Shown one piece after another: positions 1-5,215 of a stretch of DNA of 11,095 bases. Under the pieces are notes generated by a model. That model ran no database searches. It saw nothing but the letters and a program-made list of their open reading frames with translations, and had not been told where the DNA came from. Numbering within the stretch: the first letter of the stretch is position 1; every line of letters begins with the position of its first letter. The translations under genes were made by a program, and so were the position numbers. Source of the DNA: an uncultured Clostridia bacterium (lineage in GTDB: Bacteria; Bacillota; Clostridia; Oscillospirales; Butyricicoccaceae); NCBI GenBank assembly GCA_910589115.1, contig CAJUSB010000032.1, forward strand, positions 1-11,095. Direction: 5' to 3'.

Positions 1-2
1 CA

Positions 3-24
3 GCCCGCCAAAAGCACGGCGGGC
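3..24. other. GC-rich hairpin at the window edge
   Basis: A 7-bp perfect inverted repeat (GCCCGCC at 3-9, GGCGGGC at 18-24) with an 8-nt loop. No T-tract follows on the plus strand. On the minus strand any T-tract would lie outside the window, so it could be the terminator of an unseen gene or of a convergent pair. The right arm plus flank (GGCGGGCCGG, 18-27) recurs exactly in the hairpin at 1071-1102. Confidence 0.35.
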
Positions 25-72
25 CGGGTGGGTGAATACGGCAAATCTTTTCATTTGTGAGTATAACAGTAT

Positions 73-117
73 AAAAGCCTTTTCTCTGAAACTGTATATT
101 CAGGGAAAAGGCTTTTT
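73..117 (+). terminator. Intrinsic terminator, possibly bidirectional
   Basis: An 18-bp stem (73-90 with 99-116, one G-T wobble) closes an 8-nt loop. It is followed by TTTTT on the plus strand, and by TTTT on the minus strand. It lies before the promoter of the PHP gene and probably ends transcription from an upstream plus-strand gene outside the window, insulating the next promoter. Confidence 0.85.
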
Positions 118-134
118 ATTACTTGTGCAGGGCC

Positions 135-163
135 TTGACAGTGTATTTTATGCCGCGTATAAT
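135..163 (+). promoter_or_regulatory. Consensus sigma-70/sigma-A promoter of the PHP gene
   Basis: TTGACA at 135-140 and TATAAT at 158-163 are both perfect hexamers with an exact 17-bp spacer. Transcription should begin near 170, giving a leader of roughly 37 nt. The ribosome binding site GGAGGGGAG (191-199) lies 7 nt before the ATG at 207. A fully consensus promoter suggests constitutive expression; no operator-like palindrome is seen here. Confidence 0.85.
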
Positions 164-206
164 AAACCTGTCCATAAAGTGACTTTTAGGGGAGGGGAGT
201 GTAAAA

Positions 207-1022
207 ATGTTTGCTGATTTGCATACGCATACAACAGCATCCGACGGACAGTATACACCGTCAGAACTGGTAACGCTGGCCAAAAAGAGAGGCCTTGATA
301 TACTTGCGATAACGGATCACGATACGATTGCAGGGGTGGACGAGGCTGCCGCCGCCGGGGAAGCATTGGGTTTGCATGTGATTCGGGGCGTGGAGTTGAG
401 TGCAAAGGAATATCATAATTTTCATATATTAGGCTATGGATTTTCAGCAGAGCCCTCCAGCCTGTCGGCGCTGTGCGAAAAGCTCCGTGCCGGACGTGAT
501 GAACGAAAGTATCAGATTATTGACTTTTTGAATGAGAAGGGCGTGGCAATTTCACTGAACGAAGTCGAGGAAATTGCCGGGGGAGAAATAATTGCCCGTC
601 CGCACTTTGCACAGGTGATGGTTCGGCATGGCTATGTCAAAGATAACCGTGAGGCATTTGACCGGTATCTGGATAGTGAAGAATATCGTCAGCGGGTGAC
701 ACGTTTCAAAGCGGATGCACGTACCTGCGTGGAGGTAATTAAAGCGGCAGGCGGTAAGGCTTCTTTGGCGCATCCGTATCAGATGAATTTGCCGGATGAT
801 ATGTTGGATAAATTGGTTGGAAAGCTGGCTGGATGGGGATTGGATGCAATCGAATGCTATTATCCCAAATATAAGCCGGAACAGCAGGCGTTTTATCAAC
901 AGCTTGTGGAAAAATATCATTTGCATCAAACAGGCGGCAGCGATTTTCACGGGGAATGTGTGAAACCAGATATACAGTTATCGGCATTAGAATTGTCCGT
1001 AGAGTGGCTTTTATGTTCGTAA
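207..1022 (+). CDS. PHP-domain metal-dependent phosphoesterase (YciV/TrpH, RNase AM type)
   Basis: This 271-residue cytosolic protein has all the usual PHP metal-binding motifs: DLHTHTTASDG at residues 4-14 (His6, His8), TDHDT at 36-40, Glu63 in GVELSA, His73, RPHFA at 131-135, His189 in LAHP, and GGSDFHG at 243-249 (Asp246, His248). Order and length match the YciV/TrpH family, whose studied members hydrolyse 3',5'-nucleoside bisphosphates and trim RNA 5' ends (RNase AM) with bound divalent metals. The exact substrate here is inferred from the family, not visible. The start at 207 is set by a strong ribosome binding site 7 nt upstream. The gene is monocistronic within the window and converges on mnmM. 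Other PHP enzymes such as histidinol phosphatase are possible, but the HTHTTASDG and GGSDFHG context favours the YciV/TrpH branch. Confidence 0.9.
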   Translation: MFADLHTHTTASDGQYTPSELVTLAKKRGLDILAITDHDTIAGVDEAAAAGEALGLHVIRGVELSAKEYHNFHILGYGFSAEPSSLSALCEKLRAGRDERKYQIIDFLNEKGVAISLNEVEEIAGGEIIARPHFAQVMVRHGYVKDNREAFDRYLDSEEYRQRVTRFKADARTCVEVIKAAGGKASLAHPYQMNLPDDMLDKLVGKLAGWGLDAIECYYPKYKPEQQAFYQQLVEKYHLHQTGGSDFHGECVKPDIQLSALELSVEWLLCS

Positions 1023-1070
1023 AATAGGGTAAGTTTATAATTGTCCATGGAATTTTTTCAGCAATAAATC

Positions 1071-1102
1071 GACCGGCCCGCTGTCCTTATGGCGGGCCGG
1101 TC
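1071..1102. other. Perfect 11-bp GC-rich inverted repeat downstream of the PHP gene
   Basis: GACCGGCCCGC (1071-1081) and GCGGGCCGGTC (1092-1102) pair perfectly around a 10-nt loop. Neither strand has a clean T-tract right after the stem; a T6 run lies further out on the minus strand. It sits between convergent genes and may stop or stabilise transcripts of either, but is not a textbook intrinsic terminator. The shared decamer with the hairpin at 3-24 suggests a genomic family of such elements. Confidence 0.5.
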
Positions 1103-1161
1103 AGTATGCAAAAAAGATTGTCAGGGCACCAAAAGCTCCCGTCCCACCCGCAGGCGAGATG

Positions 1162-1371
1162 GAGATGCGAATGCATCTCGGGGTCTGGGGCGTGAGCCCC
1201 AGTGGGAGTCCAGAGGGCAAAGCCCTTTGGTGCTGTCCGCAGAGGACGCCGCCCCGGCGAGGGGTGGGAGTCCAGAGGGCAAAGCCCTTTGGTGCCGTCC
1301 GCAGAGGACGCCGCCCCGGCGAGGGGTGGGAGTCCAGAGGGCAAAGCCCTTTGGTGCCGTCCGCAGAGGAC
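1162..1371. repeat. Composite hairpin element with 62-bp tandem repeats (about 2.7 copies)
   Basis: Two simple hairpins come first: GAGATGC/GCATCTC at 1162-1179, and CTGGGGC/GCCCCAG at 1185-1202. A 62-bp unit follows, with copies starting at 1202, 1264 and 1326; the last is cut at about 1371. The units are nearly identical (one C/T change noted in the core). Each contains a 9-bp stem with an AAA loop (1210-1230 in copy 1, one G-T wobble) and a smaller GTCC/GGAC hairpin. Long open frames run through it in several phases only because the unit is GC-rich and stop-poor. It begins 11 bp beyond the mnmM stop codon, between convergent genes. No transposase or coding signature is present, so I read it as an intergenic repeat element of the host genome. 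Confidence 0.85.
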
Positions 1372-1382
1372 ATCACCACGGG

Positions 1383-1934
1383 TCAGATTTCTTTCCAGAG
1401 GAATATGGGAATGGGGGGATCGTTCCTGCGGTTGGACCATTCAGCCGTTAAAACAGTGTATTTCCGGTCGTCCAATGTGCGTAGATAAGATAAAATTGCA
1501 TCACGCTCTTCATAGCCGTTTGCTCCTCCGTAATAAACCGAAAGGCTCATTATGCCGCCCGGTGATAAGCACTCCAAACCCGCTGCAATCGCCGGGATTG
1601 AGGTCTCCGCTACCGTGAATATTCTAGGGTCTCCCCCTGGAAGCCGGCCAAAATTGAATACAACTGCTCGGGCACTTCCACATGCGAGATATTCTCCCAT
1701 GTTTGCATGGCTGTCTAAGTAAACCTCCGCCGTTAGTCCCTCCCGAGCAAGCAAAGCGCGCGTTTGCCGCACCGCCTCCTCCTGTATGTCAAAAGCCAGT
1801 ACCCGCCCGGTTTCTCCTGCCAGGCGGCATAATAAAGCCGTGTCTCGCCCACGCCCCGCGGTCGCATCTATGCATATATCTCCCGGCCGTATGTACCGCC
1901 GCAGAAATTCATGTGCCAGATCCAGCGTGTTCAT
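1383..1934 (-). CDS. mnmM: MnmM (YtqB) family tRNA mnm5s2U34 methyltransferase
   Basis: This 183-residue class I SAM-dependent methyltransferase has the SAM-binding loop DATAGRGRDT at residues 23-32, an acidic ribose-binding residue Asp49 in AFDIQ, and the family motif NFGRLPGGD at 94-102. It matches the short 'putative rRNA methylase' family that includes Bacillus subtilis YtqB, now known as MnmM, which makes the final methylation of the wobble uridine modification mnm5s2U34. The start at 1934 gives the usual family length and leaves a 16-bp gap after the upstream PsiE-like gene. An in-frame ATG at 2030 would add an atypical Arg/Gln-rich extension and overlap that gene by 80 bp, so it was rejected. 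The ribosome binding site (GAGGCAGG) is moderate, consistent with translation linked to the upstream gene. A late motif usually close to YYGHxGG reads YYGGANG here. Confidence 0.85.
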   Translation of the reverse strand: MNTLDLAHEFLRRYIRPGDICIDATAGRGRDTALLCRLAGETGRVLAFDIQEEAVRQTRALLAREGLTAEVYLDSHANMGEYLACGSARAVVFNFGRLPGGDPRIFTVAETSIPAIAAGLECLSPGGIMSLSVYYGGANGYEERDAILSYLRTLDDRKYTVLTAEWSNRRNDPPIPIFLWKEI

Positions 1935-1950
1935 TGCCTGCCTCACCCGT

Positions 1951-2448
1951 TTAATGCTTGCCTGCTGCCGTCTCCTCTTTTTCAGCTGCTTCTGCCTCTG
2001 TGTCCTTTGGGCGAATGTGCAGCAGGCCATTTAAGGTATCCTTTGTCAAGGAACGATGTGCGATATTGTCGGATTTGTCAAGCTGCGAAATAAAACAATA
2101 CTTTCGTACCGTGAACAGTACCGCTATCGCAATTACTCCCAGCAGATTTTGAATAGCCGTCGTTTCATGTGCAATGATCTCTCTGGCAATCGCCATGCTG
2201 AGTACCTCAACTACCGAATCCAATGAATGCGTGCACAACATTTTCGTAAATTCAATGCTTAGCGTAATCGTTGCAACAAGCCCTAAATATTCGGTGATAT
2301 GTGCAGGGTTGTCCAGTAAATGCAGGAAATCCAACGAGGATGCAAGTCCCATAATCGAAAAGACGACCCCTAGAATTAGGAATATCCCAATTACGGATTC
2401 TAAAAAAATGGTTAAATAGTACAACGTTGTTTGAATGCGGTATTTCAT
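1951..2448 (-). CDS. PsiE-like small integral membrane protein
   Basis: The 165-residue protein has about four hydrophobic segments (near residues 10-35, 53-70, 77-92 and 97-113) and a charged cytosolic-looking tail rich in Glu and Ala from about 148 on. The middle part (LSMAIAREIIAH, then a hydrophobic run ending FTVRKY) resembles the phosphate-starvation-inducible PsiE family, whose biochemical role is not established. The ATG at 2448 follows a strong TCCTCCT-complement Shine-Dalgarno (AGGAGGA, 2455-2461). It is first in an operon with mnmM, 16 bp apart. The family call rests on hydrophobic pattern and short motifs only; an unrelated four-helix membrane protein is possible. No phosphate-regulon (Pho box) repeats were recognised upstream. 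Confidence 0.6.
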   Translation of the reverse strand: MKYRIQTTLYYLTIFLESVIGIFLILGVVFSIMGLASSLDFLHLLDNPAHITEYLGLVATITLSIEFTKMLCTHSLDSVVEVLSMAIAREIIAHETTAIQNLLGVIAIAVLFTVRKYCFISQLDKSDNIAHRSLTKDTLNGLLHIRPKDTEAEAAEKEETAAGKH

Positions 2449-2487
2449 AGCCTGTCCTCCTCTTCACGGCCAATGGTTGTTACTTCC

Positions 2488-2493
2488 ATTATA
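2488..2493 (-). promoter_or_regulatory. Probable -10 element of the PsiE-like/mnmM operon
   Basis: A perfect TATAAT (minus strand) lies 39 bp before the PsiE-like start codon. No good -35 hexamer lies 16-18 bp upstream of it (GTGCAC at 17 bp), so either it needs an activator or another sigma factor, or the match is incidental. Confidence 0.4.
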
Positions 2494-2559
2494 CAGGAAA
2501 GGATTGGAAAGTGCACGCTTTTTTGTGCAATTTTTGAAAAAATGTCGAGATGAGATTTG

Positions 2560-2594
2560 AAAAGCGCCCTCCCGGCTCGTGGGAAGACGCTTTT
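2560..2594 (-). terminator. Intrinsic terminator of the small exported protein gene
   Basis: A 14-bp stem (2560-2573 with 2581-2594, two G-T wobbles) closes a 7-nt loop. It ends in TTTT on the minus strand, 15 bp beyond the stop codon of the gene ending at 2609. The plus strand also shows TTTTT, so it could act in both directions. Confidence 0.8.
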
Positions 2595-2608
2595 TACTGT
2601 TTTTCAGT

Positions 2609-3055
2609 TCAAGTAATCTCAAACGTGACTTTTCCGCCAGAACCATAATCTGTGTACGGATGCAGGCTTGCTTCAATCGTATAATTCTTTTTGGGGTCAA
2701 TGCTGAGCAGCAAAGAATCTTGCAAATCCAATTCTTTATCGCTAATTAAAGCGTTTTCTTCGCTGACTGCAACATAAACACGCTGGGGGCCTCTGGTTGA
2801 TGCAAATTTAATCGTTAATTCATCCTGACCGGAAATGCAGCAGATTTCCTTTGTTTCTGCGTTTTCTGATAATGTAACGGTCCTTGTGACCGATTTTTGC
2901 GGCGTACTTTTATTACGTCCGAAATTTGCGGTCAGGGCGGGTATGGGTTTCAGGTTATCATAGTGAATGCTGTTTTCGGTGGTAAAATGTGCGGCTGTAA
3001 TTATGCCAATCGTAAATAATGCCATACATGCAGTTTGTAAATACCGTTTTTTCAT
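2609..3055 (-). CDS. Small exported protein, function unknown
   Basis: The 148-residue product begins with a short basic stretch (MKKRY) and a hydrophobic segment to about residue 22, which reads as a signal peptide or N-terminal anchor. The remainder alternates polar and hydrophobic residues in a beta-rich pattern, with paired cysteines at 72-73 and a C-terminal VTFEIT strand. I do not recognise the family. The ATG at 3055 was chosen because it opens directly on the MKKR signal sequence and has GGTGA about 6 nt upstream. An ATG at 3067 would add MVIF and overlaps the stop of an upstream reading frame in ATGGTGA, so start and coupling are uncertain. The promoter at 3372-3400 would give it a leader of about 310 nt packed with hairpins and opposed by a possible antisense RNA. 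A GC-rich hairpin (3067-3086) lies just before the ribosome binding site and could limit initiation. Confidence 0.7.
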   Translation of the reverse strand: MKKRYLQTACMALFTIGIITAAHFTTENSIHYDNLKPIPALTANFGRNKSTPQKSVTRTVTLSENAETKEICCISGQDELTIKFASTRGPQRVYVAVSEENALISDKELDLQDSLLLSIDPKKNYTIEASLHPYTDYGSGGKVTFEIT

Positions 3056-3060
3056 AAAAA

Positions 3061-3321
3061 TCACCATGCCGGGGCGGCACCCGGCACAAATAGGAATGAA
3101 AAAAGTTGCCGCAAAACTTGCTTTTTTCTTATATCCATGTTATACTCAAATTGATTTTGAGGCATCCCGGCATCAACTTCGAGTGCATCCACCCATTTGT
3201 AAGTCGATGTGCAGGTGCGCCTAACGCGTAGATTAGGTGGAAATATGGAAATTTTTGGCTCACCGTGTGAGTCTTTTTGTGTTGCTCCGATGCTAAAATC
3301 GGGGCATTTTTGCTTTTTCAC
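3061..3321 (-). CDS. Doubtful 86-residue reading frame in the leader of the exported protein gene
   Basis: A frame from GTG at 3321, with AAAGGA 8 nt upstream, runs to TGA at 3061-3063, overlapping a possible ATG (3067) of the next gene. It also opens further upstream, but that part falls inside the promoter. The product has no recognisable domain, signal peptide or membrane segment. Against coding: the DNA forms at least five stable hairpins, and the other strand has a promoter and terminators. For coding: an uninterrupted frame, a fair ribosome binding site and an ATGGTGA-type junction with the next gene. It may equally be a structured untranslated leader. Confidence 0.25.
   Translation of the reverse strand: MKKQKCPDFSIGATQKDSHGEPKISIFPPNLRVRRTCTSTYKWVDALEVDAGMPQNQFEYNMDIRKKQVLRQLFSFLFVPGAAPAW
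3118..3146 (+). promoter_or_regulatory. Candidate plus-strand promoter inside the leader of the exported protein gene
   Basis: TTGCTT (3118-3123), a 17-bp spacer and TATACT (3141-3146), with an extended -10 TG at 3138-3139. Predicted start is near 3153. No plus-strand gene follows, but two hairpin/T-tract terminators do, which is why a noncoding RNA is proposed. Confidence 0.45.
3153..3312 (+). ncRNA. Candidate antisense RNA of about 160 nt
   Basis: Between the extended -10 promoter at 3118-3146 and the terminator at 3283-3317, the plus strand has no convincing reading frame but several hairpins. These include CCACC (3189-3193) with GGTGG (3236-3240), and a competing CCTAA (3220-3224) with TTAGG (3233-3237). 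The RNA would be fully complementary to the minus-strand leader of the exported protein gene, transcribed from 3372-3400. I do not recognise it as 6S, SRP, tmRNA, RNase P or a riboswitch class. Existence rests only on promoter and terminator matches. Confidence 0.35.
3257..3278 (+). terminator. First plus-strand hairpin with T-tract
   Basis: A 7-bp stem (3257-3263 with 3267-3273, one wobble) with a CGT triloop, followed by TTTTT at 3274-3278. It precedes a second terminator-like hairpin by 10 bp; tandem terminators would efficiently end a plus-strand transcript. On the minus strand the same hairpin lies early in the leader. Confidence 0.45.
3283..3317 (+). terminator. Second plus-strand intrinsic terminator
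   Basis: A 9-bp stem TGCTCCGAT/ATCGGGGCA (3283-3291 with 3298-3306, one G-T wobble) with a 6-nt loop is followed by TTTTTGCTTTTT. This is a textbook intrinsic terminator on the plus strand, although no protein gene on that strand lies upstream within 2 kb. Confidence 0.6.
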
Positions 3322-3371
3322 AGTACCCATCCTTTCGTGCCGAATTGTTTCTGTCTTCTTTATTACTTCAT

Positions 3372-3400
3372 ATTTTACCAATTTATTAAGAAAATGTCAA
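3372..3400 (-). promoter_or_regulatory. Promoter of the exported protein gene
   Basis: On the minus strand, TTGACA (3395-3400), exactly 17 bp, then TAAAAT (3372-3377). Transcription should begin near 3365, giving a leader of about 310 nt before the start codon at 3055. That is long enough to hold a regulatory RNA or the small reading frame at 3061-3321. Confidence 0.75.
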
Positions 3401-3458
3401 TAAAATGATTGATTAAAAATTATTTTATAAAAATGGTGTAGTGATTTTTTTGATAAAA

Positions 3459-3483
3459 AGAAGGGGGAATCAATCCCCCTTCT
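3459..3483 (-). terminator. Intrinsic terminator, duplicated copy
   Basis: AGAAGGGGGA (3459-3468) pairs with TCCCCCTTCT (3474-3483) around a 5-nt loop, and TTTTT follows on the minus strand. It resembles the terminator at 5170-5191, including the trailing CTGCAT, and is the end of a duplicated lipoprotein gene. It now probably serves the exported acidic protein gene ending at 3694. Confidence 0.8.
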
Positions 3484-3498
3484 GCATTATTTATGCCG

Positions 3499-3612
3499 TA
3501 TTCGTTGATTATGCCGGAAAACTACAGCAGCCCTTAGCCAGTGCAGTATGTGTTTCCTCATAGTCATCGGGCCGATTGCTGATAACAGAAAATCGGTGAA
3601 CGACTGTCTAAT
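3499..3612 (-). pseudogene. Broken partial copy of the neighbouring lipoprotein gene
   Basis: The stretch aligns over its whole length with 5343-5459, inside the intact lipoprotein gene, in the same orientation. It shares runs such as TTAGCCAGTGCAGTATGTG and TTCCTCATAG, and corresponds to lipoprotein residues of about 104-141. It carries single-base losses (for example one T fewer in the Asp-Phe-Ser codons) that shift the frame. The N-terminal two thirds are missing, as are about 140 bp between this block and the stop codon. The matching terminator (3459-3483) is retained 3' of it. This shows an ancestral tandem duplication followed by decay. Confidence 0.85.
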
Positions 3613-3693
3613 TCCGGTTTTTGTACACATATGCGATTTTCCGGCAGGCAATATATCAGCTATTTTGTATTTTTATGCGTTATAAGTTGGTTT

Positions 3694-4482
3694 TCATTTG
3701 ATTTTTTCGACTTTTTCTACCGTATAGTTTCCTCTATCGATAGAATATGTCGTTTTTGTCTGCGTTCCATCCCCTCTTTTGTCAATCACGTAGCAACTTT
3801 TTTCATCATCGCTAACATAAACACCATCCGGAAGGAAGTCTCCAACTTGAAGAGTCATATAATGATCGCCGAAAATGCTCATCAAAACTTTTCTCATTGG
3901 ATCGGCTAATTGAATTGAATTTATTTCTAAAAGATTTTGAAAGTCGTCTTCGTCTTCATCTTCCTCCTCGCCTTCAACTGTATAAAAATAATCCTTTGGA
4001 ATCAAACGAAATCCTTCTTCTGCAACCGGTTTTTCAGAATCATTATTTTCATCATTTGACCTCAAATCTTTTACATAATAATATGTTTTACTTGTACTAT
4101 ATTTTTCAGCTGTACTATCATCGCTATATCGTGCACGTCCATAAAGCTCTGCATAATATCCTTCTCGTCCGACTTCAATAGGATCACTTTCGCATCTTGA
4201 ATATACTTTTGATACATAATGATCCAGTGTAAAATCTGTTGCAACAACTTCCCCATTTGTATTAATTATACTTGCCCTTGCATACAAATTTGTTACATCC
4301 TGAGGATCCGCAAACGTTTCTTCCGTAGATCCAGACGCTGTAAATTCATATTCTCCTAAATTATATTGATTACTGCCATACGCTACTTTTACATTGATTT
4401 TGCCAAGGACTACAGCATATGCTGTGCAAAAAAGTAACATAGATGTACCAATACATGCAATCGTTTTAAACATTTTTTTCAT
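3694..4482 (-). CDS. Exported acidic protein of unknown function
   Basis: The 262-residue protein starts with MKKMFK and a hydrophobic stretch to about residue 23 (CTAYA, a plausible signal peptidase site). It has no lipobox after the signal. The mature part is tyrosine- and serine-rich with likely beta strands, then a very acidic segment (EGEEEDEDEDD, 170-180), and a C-terminal part with GDGTQTKTTYSIDRG (237-251). I do not recognise a family. The ATG at 4482 follows AAAGGAG about 11 nt upstream; an in-frame ATG at 4515 would only add residues before the signal peptide and has no better ribosome binding site. The gene is AT-rich compared with its neighbours. It lies between the broken and intact lipoprotein copies, suggesting insertion or fast divergence. 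Its transcript probably ends at 3459-3483. Confidence 0.75.
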   Translation of the reverse strand: MKKMFKTIACIGTSMLLFCTAYAVVLGKINVKVAYGSNQYNLGEYEFTASGSTEETFADPQDVTNLYARASIINTNGEVVATDFTLDHYVSKVYSRCESDPIEVGREGYYAELYGRARYSDDSTAEKYSTSKTYYYVKDLRSNDENNDSEKPVAEEGFRLIPKDYFYTVEGEEEDEDEDDFQNLLEINSIQLADPMRKVLMSIFGDHYMTLQVGDFLPDGVYVSDDEKSCYVIDKRGDGTQTKTTYSIDRGNYTVEKVEKIK

Positions 4483-5169
4483 AATGTGATATTCTCCTTT
4501 TTTCATAGAAAACATTTTTCCGGTAAATCCTTTAAATCCTTAACTATTTATGATCTTTGAAATTTCCTCCTTTCTATATTTACCAATTAACAGTATTTTC
4601 ACCCCTTTCATAATAATATTATAATGAGCAAATATGACAAGTTTGACAAAAGTTGTGACGCCGCAATCTGTAAATGGTATATATGGTTATTGAACACCAT
4701 TAGATGCCATTTGTGAAAATATCAATTTTGCTCATATATAGATAAAGTCCTTGTGTGCGGTGAATTTTAAGAGTCAAGTTTAGATTATTTGAATATTATT
4801 CTATATTTATTGCTATCTAAAAATGATTCTATTATTTTAATTGTTTTCTATTTATATTATACATTATCATAAAAAATTGTCAATACATAAATGTCAATTA
4901 TTTTTAAATGTTACCAATCTGTAATAAATTATATTTATTAAATAGAATAAAGACATGAATGAGTAAAACTGACATTTCCTACAAAGGCGAGACTACATCT
5001 TGCATTTCACTAGCATTCTATGTATAATATGAGGGTTTATAGATGCTAATTTTTGTGTTGCTTTTCAAATTTGCTCATTTAGAATAATCTTATTTACGAA
5101 ATTCAGAAAATTTAGAAGAAATAACTCAATTATGTTTTGAGTAAATGGGTGATGATAGGGTAATACAAA
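4483..5169. other. AT-rich gene-free stretch
   Basis: Nearly 690 bp with no credible gene on either strand, much richer in A and T than the rest of the window. Seen in it: the tentative promoter above; an orphan Shine-Dalgarno; and the decamer ATTTGCTCAT at 5069-5078, in inverted form at 4624-4633 and nearly so at 4726-4735. No tRNA, transposase remnant or terminal inverted repeat was recognised. It may be decayed sequence left by the rearrangement that broke the lipoprotein copy. Confidence 0.6.
4613..4640 (-). promoter_or_regulatory. Tentative promoter of the exported acidic protein gene
   Basis: On the minus strand, TTGTCA (4635-4640), 16 bp, TATTAT (4613-4618). An overlapping perfect TATAAT (4618-4623) lies 20 bp from a second TTGTCA (4644-4649), so the exact pair is uncertain. 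Either would give a leader of roughly 120 nt, containing an orphan Shine-Dalgarno at 4566-4575. Confidence 0.4.
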
Positions 5170-5191
5170 GAGGAGGGAATCATCCCTCCTC
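5170..5191 (-). terminator. Intrinsic terminator of the lipoprotein gene
   Basis: GAGGAGGGA (5170-5178) pairs with TCCCTCCTC (5183-5191) around a 4-nt loop, followed by TTTG on the minus strand, 24 bp beyond the lipoprotein stop codon. Its relative at 3459-3483 has the same layout with changed stem bases that still pair, indicating selection to keep the hairpin. Confidence 0.8.
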
Positions 5192-5215
5192 CTGCATAAC
5201 TTATATTGGATTTAC

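Noticed and set aside
32..217. 61-codon plus-strand frame before the PHP gene
   Set aside because: It spans an intrinsic terminator and the consensus promoter of the PHP gene and has no ribosome binding site.
1162..1371. CRISPR array
   Set aside because: The repeats are adjacent 62-bp units without unique spacers, and no cas gene is present.
1089..1618. Long overlapping open frames on both strands through the tandem repeat
   Set aside because: They exist in several phases at once because the 62-bp unit is GC-rich and lacks stops; translations are low-complexity repeats with no ribosome binding site, and one runs antisense through mnmM.
1935..2030. N-terminal extension of mnmM to an upstream ATG at 2030
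   Set aside because: It would overlap the PsiE-like gene by 80 bp, adds an Arg/Lys/Gln-rich stretch absent from the family, and the ATG at 1934 already gives the expected length.
3061..3400. Known riboswitch (cyclic-di-GMP, cobalamin, SAM, preQ1) in the long leader
   Set aside because: None of the conserved cores I know for these classes could be recognised on either strand.
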